A program made the position numbers and the translations under genes. 64,000 bases of DNA from Gyrodactylus bullatarudis (lineage: Eukaryota > Platyhelminthes > Monogenea > Gyrodactylidea > Gyrodactylidae). Each line of letters starts with the position of its first letter. The first letter of the stretch is position 1. This document shows positions 48,725 to 62,119 of this stretch, one piece after another. The DNA is taken from the NCBI GenBank assembly GCA_012064415.1, contig SSNU01004331.1, positions 82,135 to 146,134 on the forward strand, given 5' to 3'. Under the pieces are notes generated by a model, which was given only the letters and a program-made list of their open reading frames with translations, was not told where the DNA came from and ran no database searches.

Positions 48725-51700
48725 ATGTTTCCTAATCGACCTCCCGTAAGTAACTTTGAATTAATAACCATCGCGATAGGCCCCCAATGTTTCAAATTCT
48801 CAGTTTAACTACTCAATCACAGAAACTTTGGATAGAATTAAAGAAGAATTTTCATTTGTTCAACAGCAATATCATTCGTATGTTTTGTTATTAACCATCG
48901 ATTATAGACTTCATGTTGAAAGAGAAAAGCTTCTTGGAGAAAGAAGTGACATGCAAAGGATTTGTGTAATGTACTATGAAATGGCAAACGGCCTCAACCT
49001 CGAAATGCACAGACAGGTATGAAATTATATGATTTATCAATTATTTTGTTATCCAGATGGAAATCGCCAAGCGTCTTAATGCTATATTAACTCAAGTAAT
49101 GCCATTCCTTTCTCAAGAAGTTAGTTTGACCCAATGATATGTGTGAAATTGGCAAAAGTTTTTTATGAACATTTCTCATCCCAATTTACTTATTTAATAG
49201 CACCAAACACAAGTTGCCTCAGCTATTGACAGAGCAAAACAAGTCTCTATGCAAGAGTTAAACTCTGTTCTAGCTGTAAGTTGAAATATTTTACTAAATT
49301 TTATCAATCAGGCTCAAATGGAGGACTCCAAGGGAGGAATGTCAAAATTCTCAAATGGTTCCAGCTCAGACAATCTAGAACTTTATAAAGTATGTACACA
49401 ACCTCAGTTTTGGTGCCATTCAAACTCTTAAATAGCTCTCTCGATTTTTCTAGGGAATCAATAATCATGGTTCAAATAACAGCTCAACTCCCTCATTATC
49501 TGCTGCTCTATTTAATGGATTTATGTCAGCTGCCGGTGTATCATCGTCAAATAGTAACAATCCTGGCTGCTTCATGATGCCACCACCAGTTTCATCCCCA
49601 GCTAATCGGGACAGTGACAAATTCGATGAAAAACAAGTGAGTATTTTTCTCTTTTCTACGTTATCATTGTTAGTATCATTAATATTATTGGGACAGATAA
49701 TTTTTGCTATTCAGATTCTTAATTCTAATTCTATAAGATTCCGTGTTTTCTCCATCTCTCCCTTTTTTGCTAATAAATAGCACTTACGCACTAGAAAAAA
49801 ACATTATCTTTTAATAAATAATAATACTTGCTTCTGAGAGAGAGAAAGAAAGATAGACAGATTTGCCTCTGGCTTTTTATTTTCTTTCCCTCTTTGTGTG
49901 TGTACATTTATATATCTATACATATTTGAGAGGAGAAAAAGTATTATAAAATATCCACTCCATCTTTCATTTCTTTCTTTCTTCTCTACCCCCATTAGTA
50001 AGTGAGTGAAAAAGAGTATCAGGAACAACGAATTTAATCGGTATATAAATTTTTATAATTTTTTTTCAATGAATGCACACACTTACTCTGCCTTCCTTCT
50101 TTTTTATTTTAGCATTAGCAGTAGTAGTAGTAGTAATAATAATAGTGTTGTAGCATTCATTTCCATCTCTCTCTCTATTTTAGTTAGTATTTTTTATTTT
50201 TTGGATGATAGACCAAATAATAATAATAATAATGTCGAAAGGATTATGTATTCTCTTAAATAAATGAATGAGAGGAGATGGAAGAAATGTACAAATATGT
50301 ATTTATGTATAAATATCTATATTAGGACATCCTCCCCTTGCAATTTGCTCCACTACACTACCCCCATATATGCAAAGAGATAGATAAAACTAGCAAAGAA
50401 AGTTAACCACGTATGAAAAAAAACATAAAAGAGAAGAGAAACAACAGCAAAAATACCACTAATATGAACAATAATGATAGTAGTAATAATTTATTCTCAT
50501 CTTCTCTTCATCGTCATCCTTGTTCTCTCTGTGTTTTGTTAAAGTTGAAATGAAAATGTAGTGTACACGATGTAGAGGTAAAAGTTTTAATAACCTCACT
50601 CCTAAGAATAGTCTTGTGAGGAGAGGGGAGAAATTTAAAATAATAATCATATCATAATAGCATAAGAAATGAAGAAAAGAAATGTCCCCAATCTTTTATT
50701 TTTCATTATGCTACTACTACTACTACTACTATTTAGTAGGAAAATCAGTATCAAAAGATTGAGTTAAAAGAGGAAGAGTATTAAATTTGTTCATTTATAC
50801 ATAGTTTATTGTATTTGGAGACACGCATTTGGATAGATGTGTCTATTCATCCTTGGAGTCTCTCCTCTTCTTCTTCTCACTCTTTCCATTTCTATCTTTC
50901 TCTCTCATTCCCATCGCCTTGCAATCTCTGACAATGGGATTACTTACTTGATTTTATCCCTCTCAATCTTTTACTCTTCACACACAAACACACAAAGTAT
51001 AATAAATACACATGGAGTGATGAATAAATCGACATCTTTTAATTCCTCTTGTACATTTTTCTTTCTCCTCATTTGGCAGTTATCTTTCTTTATCTACTTT
51101 TGATTACAGATATCATCATTATCAAATGTCTCTTTCTCTCTCTTCTATTCTAAATTCAAGCAATACTCACCCACTAGCCGTGTTCCCAACAGATTTCTTC
51201 TCGATTCCCCCTTTCTTGCTCTTTTTTAATTGGCCAACTATAACACGACATTCTTCTTCTAATAACAATTTAAATCTACTTGTCAATAGTCAATTATCTA
51301 ATCTTCCACCCCCTCCCCACACACACTCTTAAAAAACAACCACCTACTCTCCATGTGAGATCCTTCTCACATCTCATCATCTCTATTATTTATATTAGTT
51401 TTTTTTCAATAAAATTCTTTGCATTGTACTATCCATAACTAGATAATTTTATCAAGGGTGTACCTGTCTTGATTCATACTTGTTGTTGATGAGGAGTTTT
51501 ACTTCTTGAATTTGATACAACTTGGTATAATCTCTCTCTCTCTCTCGCATTATTTTAATTATCATTCAGATATAAATTGTCCAATTCCCTTTCAATACTG
51601 ATAATAATGATGATAGTGGATGGATGGAGGAAAGAAAAGATAATTCTTCGTTTTCTTACTCTCTCTCTCTCTATTTACATCCTCAAATGTAATGTTGTTA

Positions 51701-54700
51701 TGTGTACTTGGTACTTGTTAGTAGATTTGTACATTCTTTTTTTTCTTTTGATTGAAATAACCTAATGATTATCATACCAACCTCTTCCTCAATCATTCAC
51801 ACAATGTCCGTACATCTCCATGAAATATATTTGATGATGATGGTGGTGGTGGTAGTCTTGGGAATATTTCTCCCCCGTCATTCTTGATTCCGCATTTCTC
51901 ATCTTTAGCTATTTGTCTATGGATATATACGCATGTGTGTTTGTACATATCATATGGTGATATAATATTAATAATAATCTATTTGTATTTATCATCAATT
52001 TTTATGTAGTAAAAATACTGAAAGAAATTTTAGATTAGAGAAATCTCATCTTGCTCTCTCTTTCTTTGTATGTTAATTTTCTACCCCTCTCTCATTCTCT
52101 CTCTTGTTCTTTTTCATTCACTTTCTGAAAATACTATCACTAAATGGAAATACTTCACTCTGCATCCGTATGCTCCCCTATACAATAAAAGGGGGATAAC
52201 AAATATTGAGATATATACGCACATATCTAAAGACAGATACAAAAATATATAGATAAATATGCATTATAAAAATAGGATTGAATACAATACAATTTCAATG
52301 ATCCATATTATAAGGGTAATCTTTTGTTTTTCTGGTATGCAACTCCAAATCTCTCTCAGTGAATAGAACAAATATAGAATATATATCATCATTACGATAC
52401 AGACTAGTGATGACTTGCCATCATCATCATTATTATTATTATCAATAGAGTAAAAGGAGAGTGAGATAATTACTATTTCAATGTGGATCAATGTAGATTT
52501 CTCTTTCTCTCTCTCTCTCTCTGTTCACACTATAAATCATCTCAATAAAGAAAATAAAATGGCGTGTCAAATAGACCTAAAGGTTAACACATGATGAATA
52601 CTAGTGAGGAAAGTTGATGTAAATTCACTTGTATTTTCTTCAACAATCACTCAAAATTAATCTCCATACATATTATCATTATCATTATTGCATCTATTCA
52701 TGTTGGACAATCTTTTCTTTCATCTCCCAATAAGATGATATAAATAACATCATATACCAGATATACTGAATTGTTATTAGGATTTGTCATGCTAAAATAC
52801 CAAAATAAGAGGACAGAGAGAGAGATGGTACACAATTCTCTTGCATTTTATCATCCTCTGATTTTTCTCTCTCCCTCTCTCTCTCTTGCATATAGGAGTA
52901 GTAGTAATTTCTGGCCAAAATATATATGTACTATACAGTATATAATACCAATAGTTATCATCCCTTACTAACCAAGCATATTGGTGTAGTGTGTACTTGA
53001 CAAACATAAGCACACTGAACACAATGAAAATAACACATTTGAAAAATTCATGTGATTCCCTTCCCATAGATGTATATCCCCCTCTCAGTGAAGTCATTTT
53101 GGTACAGTTATCATAATAATAATAATACTAATAATTACAAATACAAATACAGTACATTTATATACTATAGGAGAGTCATGTCTTATTAGTCATTAGTGTA
53201 TTAATTTCTTTTCTTTCTCTTTGTTTCCTTCTCAAAACTCTACCAATAGTAGTAGTAGTAGTAGTAGTAATACAAATAATTTATTGCATGTTTGACCATT
53301 ACGTTTTAATTGGCCTACATCCATCCACACAGACACTCAGACACTCAATAGTAGGCAAGTTCGTACCATAATAAACTTATACCGGACCTATTCGATAAGT
53401 GTAATAAGAATACTCTATATTGAGTATGGGAGATTGCTTTTCTCATCTCTCTCTCTTTTATTAACTTTTATGGAAATCAATCCATCTTGATTAAAAGATT
53501 TCCCCACTACATACACACATTTCTTTTGAATCATACATCATAAATATACATAAATACAGGCAAAGAGATTGGGTGGAGGGGGATGGGAAACGAAGAAAGA
53601 AATCAATAAACATAATTCATGTATTGTAGGTACAAAATTTCTCATTATTTTTTTTTCTTGAATATTTTTTTATCATTGTTAAATTGCTTACTGATAAAAT
53701 TCTAACGTCAAATGAGAGAGAGGGATAGAGATGGAAACGTCTGTGCTTGTATTTTTTGTTTTTGTAAGTTTGTGTGTGTGTGTGTGTACTCTATGAAGGA
53801 GGGAGATGGAAAATCAAGTCAAACTTACACTCTGTCCCAAGGATTGCCTACTACAACTTGATGCTACCTATCCATTTCACATAGCTCTCTCTCTCTCTCT
53901 TGAATTTTAATCATCTCCCCAAATGTGTGTATAATTCAAATCAATATACATTCATTCTCTTCCTTCACTCTGACATTAGTTGTATTATTATTCTTGTTCA
54001 ACTAACTGATTGACTTACCAACCAACTAAATTTGATTGATTGATATTAAATGGTTGGTGTATAGTAGTTAATTTTCTAGTGTTTTTTATTGTTATATCAC
54101 TTGTTTTTATTTACCACTACTAATAGCTATGCACAAGAGTAGAACTGATTTGTCCTTTTTTTAAAATGTTTTAATAATAATTTTGTTTTCATTCATTCAT
54201 CAAAATAAATGAATTATCTATATTCTCTTGCCAATGTAATGTATGATAAATATTGTATTCATTTGATAATACAAATTTAATAATACAAAATGTATGCATG
54301 AAAAGTAGAAGATGAAGTAGAAGAAATGATTCTTTTTAAGAAATAATAAAAGTTTTACTCCCCTCTCTCCTCCCTTGTTCATCTCCTTCAAATCATCATC
54401 ATCATCCCATTGTGATGTGAATATAGCGGATAAAAGTTTATTTTATTCTATAATTTTTAATTTCTCCCCTTTTATGCCTATTCAAGGAGCGACATAAAGA
54501 GTGAGATATGCCAATGTGGGTGGAATTATATACATCCATTTGTACATTCATCCATCCATATTAAAATACAAAGAGATGATGATATTATGTACGTCCTCTA
54601 TGAAAATTCTCCTCTGCATTTTTTCCCCTCTCAATGTCATACATTTATTCTCTCCCAATGTTTCTCTCTCTCTCTCTTTCTAATGATAATCTTGTTCACT

Positions 54701-57700
54701 TCAATTAAACTTGTTATGATTATTAATAATAATCCCTACATTTCTACCAATGATCATACACCACCAGAGAGACAGATACATTCAAGCATACATATACTAA
54801 TACATTTATTATACATTACTAAATATACCATATATGTATATATAATTTATACATATTTATAACAATGAAAATAAGCATTCAAATTGTTGGTGTTATCAGT
54901 TTGGTGTGTGGGAGACTGTAGTCATTTGATGAATAATGATAGGAAACATTCATGTTCCACAACCAACTCCTCTTCCTCTGATCATTGAGTATTTATCTCC
55001 TTCTAATCCAGTGAAACAAAAAATGCATGTTGTATTTTTAATTATTATTATTTCAAAGAAATAATCTTTTTTAAACTTATCGATCAGCTGTAGTTATTAT
55101 AATTGTGCTAATTACGATACATCAACTTTTTCTCTTCACTTGCATATTAAAAAACTCTCCTTTCAGAGAGAAGAAGAAAAAAAACAGAGATAGAAAGAGA
55201 GCGAGTATACAAACATTTCTCTCTCTCTCTCAGTGTGTGCTTAGAAATGGATCTGTGCACCATTAGACTTTCAATTCAATCGTCATCATTTATATTTACT
55301 TCTCTCTATCTTGCTCCAACTATTATTATTATTTTGTACACTTGACATGTTTTCTACTTCATTTTACAACTTACTGGTTAACTTACAATAACTATTTATA
55401 ACTACTGTAGTATTATTTTCAAGTAATGGTGAATAACTTGACTAATTAACCACTCTTATTAGTCACAATCATCACAAATAGCGATATAGGCAGACAAGAA
55501 TCAATAAAAATTTCAAACAATTATTTTCATTTCTTTTTTTTTCAAACATACGTATCGATATACTATGCTAGAATACAACATGTTTACATCTTTCACTCTC
55601 CGGTATAACCCTACCATATTTCTCCTTCAACCGAATACACAGCACAATAATCATTATGATGAATAGGTAATTGTTGTGTAAGAGTATCGATTTTGACTTT
55701 TAAATAAAAAAACTTTCTTCTTACACAACTCTTTGTCATCTCGACAAGCATACCAACTCACACACACACACACACACACTCGAATAAAACTTGCTTCTTC
55801 AACTACTCGTCCATTATCCATTCAGTTTTGAACACATGGACATCAAGAGACTCAGAAAATAGACATGAAAAACTGAAATCACGATTACTTGTTATGTTAT
55901 TCAAAAATGATCATTTGAAAAGTCTGTTTGTCATTCTTGCTTGAGTTCTACTCAAAAGTTATTCACCTTACAATCATACACACACACACACACATGCACG
56001 TTAATGAATGACATGTTTTAATGAAGAAAATTTTACTTAATCACCAAAATGGTTCACAACTCTTCTTCTCATTGTTGAAGCAGTTCTTTCCATACAAGTG
56101 TCTACTCTCCCTTGACACAGATAGAATCATCCACATCTACTCTACCCCTAACTTTAACTTTTGGTCCACTGTTACTGGCCTATTTTTCAACTTTTTCAGT
56201 ACACACTTGGTCATAAAGTTTTGTTTTTGTTGTTTCTCCCCCTTTCAAGAATGTTGTTCCCTCTACTGATTCAGGTATACCTCTAATCCTCGTCATCACA
56301 TCTTGTTTTCTTCATCATGTAGAGAGATAACATGCATTACTTTTTTCCATTGAAATAATTTGACTGATTTTTATGGGCGATAATAAGGAATGTATGTACA
56401 AGTAATTATAATACAAGGAGTAGAATTCAAAATTTACATATACCAATGTGTTCATGCCCTTATCTGAGGGAAAATATCTAATTCTAGTTTTTTTTGATTT
56501 ATTCTCTCTCTCTCTCTTTCCCTCTCTGTTCATCTTGACTTTTAAGTAAAGTAAATTTGGGATGAAAACCATTAGGTGCCAATAATATTATAAATTTTAT
56601 AATGATTCAGCTATATTCTAAACAACAGAATAACTGGTTTTATTTCTTTGTTTAGAGAGCTGCTCTAGCTGCAGCTAGCGCCTCCTGCAGTCTCCTCTTT
56701 CCTGGATCATCGAATAACTCTAATCCATTAAATTCAAACTCATCTGCTAATGCCCAGCCAAATTCGAATTCAGTTGCTGCTGTAGCAGCAGCCCTCGGTG
56801 TGCCCTTACCGCAGTCCTCACAATCGCAATTGACCAATAGCGGCGCTAGTTCTCCAAGGTCCACATCTAGCTCCACTGGTGGCCCACCATCTTCTAAACA
56901 CAATAATTCGATAAACAACAATCAGGCAGCAAACAATCAGAGTATCAATTCAGCCCTAGCTGCCGTGGCTGCTTCTGGTCTTTTCAACAATCCTCAAGGT
57001 CCACTTGGGCCTGCTCAAGCTGCTGCTTTGGCCGCTGTTGCTGGATTGAATCCTAATTCAATGCCCGGTCTTGCTGCTGCTGCTGTTGCCTCAATGAGAC
57101 AAGGTACCTCCTCTCCTAGTGGGTCTTCCTCTGGCCCCCACGAAGAAAAACGAATGAAACTTAATGACAAGGAGAAGTCTGGGCGTAAAGTTCGTGGAAG
57201 TGGTGGTGAGTTTCTTGAATCTATTTATGAAGAAATTGGTTCAACTTTTGAAGACTTTAATCTATCTGTAAAAACTCAACTTTTTGATAACTGTAAATAC
57301 TCTTTTAGACTACAGTCCTCAGTCAGGGTGTTATCCCACTACGAGCAGTGCTCCTGCTGTTGGTTCCACTCGTGGACTCAACGATTCCAGAAATAAACAT
57401 TCAACAAAACAGTAAGAAACAGGTTTTTCATCAACAATTATATCCTTCCATTTAATACTTTAACGTTTATTCAGTGTCAGTAATATCTGTAATGGACCCG
57501 GTGCTTATTCCTATGTATTGTCCGAAGATATGAAAGTTAAACCATGCAGTATAGCCTCACATGCAAAAGCCATCACTGGACCAAATGTTCCCAAGCGTCT
57601 TCAGCATCTCGCGTCATTGCCGCATGGAGAAGTTGTATGTGCCGTGACTCTCGGCACCCAGCCTATGGGTCGTCTACAAAATTCCTCATTAGATGGTTCC

Positions 57701-58939
57701 ACACCCAACTTACCTCATTTCGCCTATACTGGTGGCCGAGGCTGTGTTAAACTATGGGATCTTGGTCAGGTGTACGAACAACATCAGAATCAAATAGCTT
57801 CAGGCTCAGCCTTCATTAATAATCGTGTTCTTGACACTTCAGTCCCAATTTCAACCTTTGATTGTCTCAAACATGATAGTTATGTAAGATCCATTAAGCT
57901 TCTTCCGGATGCTTCCGGCCTCATTATTGGCGGTGAATCGAATAGCCTGACCATTTGGGACCTCGGAGAATCCTTGAAACGGAAAGCAGATCTCAACTTT
58001 GACGCTCCTGCATGCTACGCTCTTGCTCTCTCAAATGATGGCAAGTTATGCTTCAGTTGTTGCTCAGATGGTCAAGTTACCATGTGGGACATTCATAACC
58101 AACGTGTAGTTGGTCAATTTCTTGCACATGTTGATGGAGCCTCATGTATTGAAGTGGGTCCTAATGAAAATACCCTCTGGACTGGTGGTCTCGATTGTGC
58201 TGTTCGCTGCTGGGATATAAGGGCCAGTCCTAGTACAGAAGAATTACACAAGATCCCCTTCAAATCACAGGTCTTCTCCCTCGGTCTGTGGAACACTCAA
58301 CATTTAAGAAATAGTCATTCATCTAAGCAAATGAATAATCAAAAGACTAACGGTAGTCATGAAGACAACGCTTCCTCACCATCCTCCAACAACAAAGACC
58401 CTGATGCTCCTAATTCAAATGATGAGAATATTACTGATAATGATGATGAAAAATCAAACAAAGATTCTGAAGAACTCCAGAACCATAGCAATAACAACAA
58501 TAATAATTCTTTGGATATTGACCCTCAAGACCCACTATATGCAGTTAGAAATATGAAGACTCTCTCAGATCATTGGTTGGCTGTTGGCCTAGAGACTAGT
58601 GAAGTTGAAGTTGTTGCAGTTGGCAATCAAGGGCCATTTGTTCCCACATGCATTAGTGAATTAGATGCAAACTTTGTTTCATCAGCGCCGAGACACTTCC
58701 GTCTCACCCATCACGACTCGTGCGTTTTGGCTCTTAAATTTGCTCACAAATCAGACTGGTTCATTACCACGGGTAAAGATCATCAGGTTAATGCTTGGAG
58801 AAGTCCCTACGGTTCTTGTCTCTTGGAAACTAAAGAAGCAGCAAGTGTACTCACCTGTGACATTTCCATGGATGATAAGTTCATTGTCACTGGCTCTGGA
58901 GATAAACGAGCCAATCTCTATGAAGTGATCTATAATTGA
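48725..58939 (+). CDS. groucho: Groucho/TLE transcriptional co-repressor
   Basis: Ten exons: 48725-48749, 48823-48877, 48908-49016, 49057-49119, 49201-49275, 49312-49389, 49454-49636, 56656-57205, 57309-57411 and 57475-58939. Together they give 2,706 nt and 901 residues (human TLE1 about 770). The Q domain is clear: [77 protein letters not shown]. Next come a Ser/Asn/Ala-rich GP and SP-like region, a CcN-like EEKRMKLND, and the WD40 propeller ([11 protein letters not shown] ... [15 protein letters not shown]). The family tetramerises through Q and is recruited by WRPW or eh1 peptides. The first 8 residues are uncertain: an FKFS-coding stretch at 48791-48802 resembles the family's N-terminus but does not splice in frame. 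Confidence 0.92.
49637..56655 (+). other. 7.0-kb groucho intron, rich in simple repeats
   Basis: Bounded by gtgagt and ttgtttag. Filled with pyrimidine/purine and triplet repeats: (AGT)n at 50120-50134 and 53248-53269, (CTA)n at 50711-50731, (TG)n at 53771-53787, (CA)n at 55759-55779 and 55978-55994, and many 12-20 bp CT or AG runs. No gene was found inside. Its size contrasts with the 30-81 nt introns upstream, so it may hold regulatory sequence, but no element can be named. Confidence 0.7.
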
Positions 58940-60115
58940 CAATCGTTTTTTCTACCAAACCTTCATATTCCGTATGATTCATGAATGATTCCATGAGAAC
59001 TATTCCTTTTTTATATACATACTCATATTATATGCTATGGTTTTTAGACTATCAGAGTGAAGAATTATAGTAACTAATTTTTTCCCCCAGTCCTCCCTCT
59101 CCACACTTTAAAAGTCGACATGTTTTATTTCCATTTATTACCATTATTATTGTTGTTGCATTTATTATTAGACATGATAATAATATTGATCTTGTGTATA
59201 TGAAATAATTCTTTCCTCCGGTATAATCTGTTATTTTTCTTCTTCTTTTGACATTTCTGACTCTTTCTCTCTCTCACACACATTTTCCCTTCTGTGTTCA
59301 ATCTTATTCAAAAGTTTTCTCTCATGTCACTCAATAATCTGATATTTCCTTGAGAGTGTGCTTTCTCTCACTCATGTAAATAAACAAGAGAGCCTGAGTG
59401 AATAATGCACACACAGAGAGTAAATGATAAAAACCGTTTACTGTGTACATAAAAGTTATTATTATTTTTATTCTTTACTTTTATTCGAATTATTTCTCAT
59501 GGACAGAAAAAGAAAGAACGAGAGAGAGAGAGAGATGACGAAAGAACTGATTCATTTTAATCAGTAAATTATCGAAAAATACTTAAAAGATTAGCTAACA
59601 ATTATTATAAAAACTTCATTTGTATAATTGAACTGTACGCTATTAATTAAAACTTGTTCTCATTTTATCAAATTTAACCTAAAGAAAAAATCCCATTTTC
59701 ACAGATAGACCTCTGTTCTACCCCTTCCCTCCAACATTGAAATAATACTTTAGCCCAATTTTGATCATTATTATCCAAGAATTATGAAACGAAAACATTA
59801 TTTCCATTCCCATATCCAATCTCCCGTTATCAATAATGTCTTCGTTATGAGAAATTTGATTAAGCTTTTCATAACGACTGTAAATTAGTGTAAACAGTTA
59901 AAATTTTAATCTTGTCTGCGAGCGTTTGTTATTCAATAATAATGAATATGATAATAAAACAATTGGTTTTCAATCCTATATAATAGAACCTACAATCGAG
60001 AGTGAATAATTAGATTACTACTGATTCAGTAAAGAGAGTAAATCTTGATTAGTTGCAAAATAAACGAACAGAAAATTTAATGATCAAATAGTCACTTGAA
60101 AGTAGAAACTATTTA
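58940..60115. other. 3' flank of groucho and convergent intergenic region
   Basis: About 1.2 kb between the stops of groucho and TTLL9. CT/AG runs occur near 59262-59278 and 59520-59535. A candidate AATAAA polyadenylation signal lies near 59379. No gene seen. Confidence 0.45.
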
Positions 60116-61421
60116 TTAAATTTTATTTGTGCGAAAACCAATGTAACTATTCAATTTAGGAATGGATAACACAAATTTTTCAGGATTCTTTCTATCATAA
60201 TCCGGATAGGGATAATTCAGGCAATCTTGTTTAAGATCTACAGATCTAAAGAAGCTAAAGGAAAAGTTTTCAAATTCAGAGTTGCTTGGAGGAGTAGGGC
60301 CGTCATTCCATACAAGATCGAATTCACCTATTCTTTTGATATTTTCTCTTTCTATATCAGTATAAAGGACATCCAGAGTCTCAGATATTAATTTAGATTT
60401 CAATTTAAAGTCTTCGGATGAGCTTGGAGACATTGAAGGAGATGCGTTTATTTCAATTAGCCAAGGATTTAGCGGCTCACTTATCAGAATATCGTAGCCA
60501 TATAATTCGAAGCAATGTCGATCTTGTATGATTAGGTTTTGAACGCTCAAGAGACTTGTTAATATAATTGAATCGATCTTTCGGAATAAAAGGTCAACTT
60601 CAGAACTAGAATGTTTTGCTGTGAGATAACGACGAAGGCTAGCAACGTTCCACTTTGAACCTTGATCCGGATCATAATCTGGAGAGGTTTTTTGTATAGC
60701 AACATTCGTCAAATGAACAAATGGTTTCTCAATGGACTTTTTGTCGTACTCATAATTAGAGAATCGAGCAAACCCGTCTCTGTAAAACCAGCAGACAAGT
60801 GGCTTGAATGATGTAACCAATACATACAAGCGTAGGTCAAATTTGATCTTTCCCAATAGGTAAGGATTGCTTATGTATTTTGACACTACATAATTTTCAA
60901 TGTTGTCTTTTCTTGGTTCCAAGTAACTGCTTTTCCAAGCCTCAATATCTCGAATCTTCTTGAATAGAAATATTCCTTTTCCTTGAGATCGTGCACATGG
61001 CTTCATAATCCATATAGATTTTGGAATTTTCTTATATTCCTCAAAAAACTTCTGGTATTCAAAGGGTAGTTCAAATGTCTTAGGTAAGAATTCAGAACTA
61101 AAGATAAGTTGAAGAATTACATTTGATATTTCACATCTATACCTTCTTTCTTCAATCGCATTTCGAGTCTTTTAATATTTCTTGACATGTTATTTTTTCT
61201 AGTTAACTCGCCATGATTTCTAAAATGCGACACTCTAACATTTTTACTAACAATTCCTTTATCGAAAAGCTCACGAATGAAAACAGGATCGCTCCAAAAT
61301 ATATCGCAGTTATAGATACTAAAAGAATAATATTCTCAAGAATTTACTCATCAGTCGACTCCCATTTCTTTGATCGAAATCCAGCAAGAATGGTACTGGT
61401 TTTCGAACAGTAATAACGCAT
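60116..61421 (-). CDS. TTLL9: Tubulin polyglutamylase TTLL9-like
   Basis: Exons 61348-61421, 61121-61318 and 60116-61097 encode 417 residues (human TTLL9 439). The introns are 29 nt and 23 nt; both are fixed by conserved sequence on each side (HFRNHGELTRKNN, NIKRLEMRLKKEG before; EFLPKTFELPFEYQKFFEEY after). The ATP-grasp core is complete: WIMKPCARSQGKGIFLF, KFDLRLYVLV, FYRDGFARFS, HLTNVAIQKTSPDYDP, HCFELYGYDILI, WLIEINASPSMS. YRDGFARFS, QKTSPDY and FDLVWNDGP favour TTLL9 over TTLL1. The enzyme adds glutamate chains to tubulin in cilia and flagella. The start ATG (MRYYCSKTSTILAGFRSKKW) gives a slightly short N-terminus. Confidence 0.9.
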
Positions 61422-61618
61422 GTTTATTAGATAAAGTTTTCTAGAATTTAAATTCCCACAAACACTGTTGATACTTAGAAAAATAAAACACTAAGCTATC
61501 TTGTAAGAATGAGTTTTACTCTAATGGTTCTGCGGATTCAAGTTTAAAAATTACTTTTAATAAAAGTCTTTTTTCATTTTTCTGGAGTCTTTTTTTCATT
61601 GTTAAACTAAAATGTTAA

Positions 61619-62002
61619 TCAATCATTATTCGTCTCACCTTCTGTAATAGATTCTGTTAGATTCAAGAATTCTAATATGCTTGAGTAGTTTATCTTCATA
61701 CTAATTGATAAAGCAAACATGAAAACACAAATAGCTACTGCAAAAGATTCTCGAATTATGTCTTTGAATACGTTCATGTATATTGGGGCAATCTGACAAC
61801 AATATATATGGGCATTTATAGTTCTAAAGGGACAGCAAAGCTTCATTCTATCTTCCTCACAGCAGTCATCAACAGAGAAATTCTTGATTACTTTGGTATA
61901 AGGATCAATACATTTTATACAATCATTATAACGTTCATTTTCTATTGAGTTAGAATAAAGTCCATAGAAGACTTGAAGGAAAAATAATATCTTGATTATC
62001 AT
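61619..62002 (-). CDS. Cysteine-rich single-pass membrane protein, unrecognised
   Basis: An intronless frame of 127 codons. Residues 1-18 (MIIKILFFLQVFYGLYSN) are a signal peptide. A Cys-rich extracellular part follows, with a pattern of single and paired cysteines: DCIKCIDPY, VDDCCEEDRMKLCCPF, HIYCCQI. Next is one membrane segment (FAVAICVFMFALSIS) and a short acidic tail. The three CC pairs before one membrane span recall Shisa-type proteins in layout, but I cannot show homology. It sits between TTLL9 (197 bp downstream) and the MNX homeobox (117 bp upstream), all on the minus strand. Confidence 0.6.
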   Translation of the reverse strand: MIIKILFFLQVFYGLYSNSIENERYNDCIKCIDPYTKVIKNFSVDDCCEEDRMKLCCPFRTINAHIYCCQIAPIYMNVFKDIIRESFAVAICVFMFALSISMKINYSSILEFLNLTESITEGETNND

Positions 62003-62119
62003 TTCATATTAAATTGGTTGATCTAAAATCTATTCTCATCTTAAGACTTACAATTTCCATTCATAAAAAATTGAAAGTATTTTTCTTTAAAAAAATTTTT
62101 TATTACATAACTTAATTAG

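Noticed and set aside
48791..48802. FKFS-coding stretch resembling the conserved Groucho N-terminus
   Set aside because: No GT-AG combination joins it in frame to both the start exon and the TLDRIKEEF exon. Kept only as a note.
56652..56921. 89-codon minus frame opposite groucho exon 8
   Set aside because: Shadow of the Ala/Ser-rich groucho coding exon.
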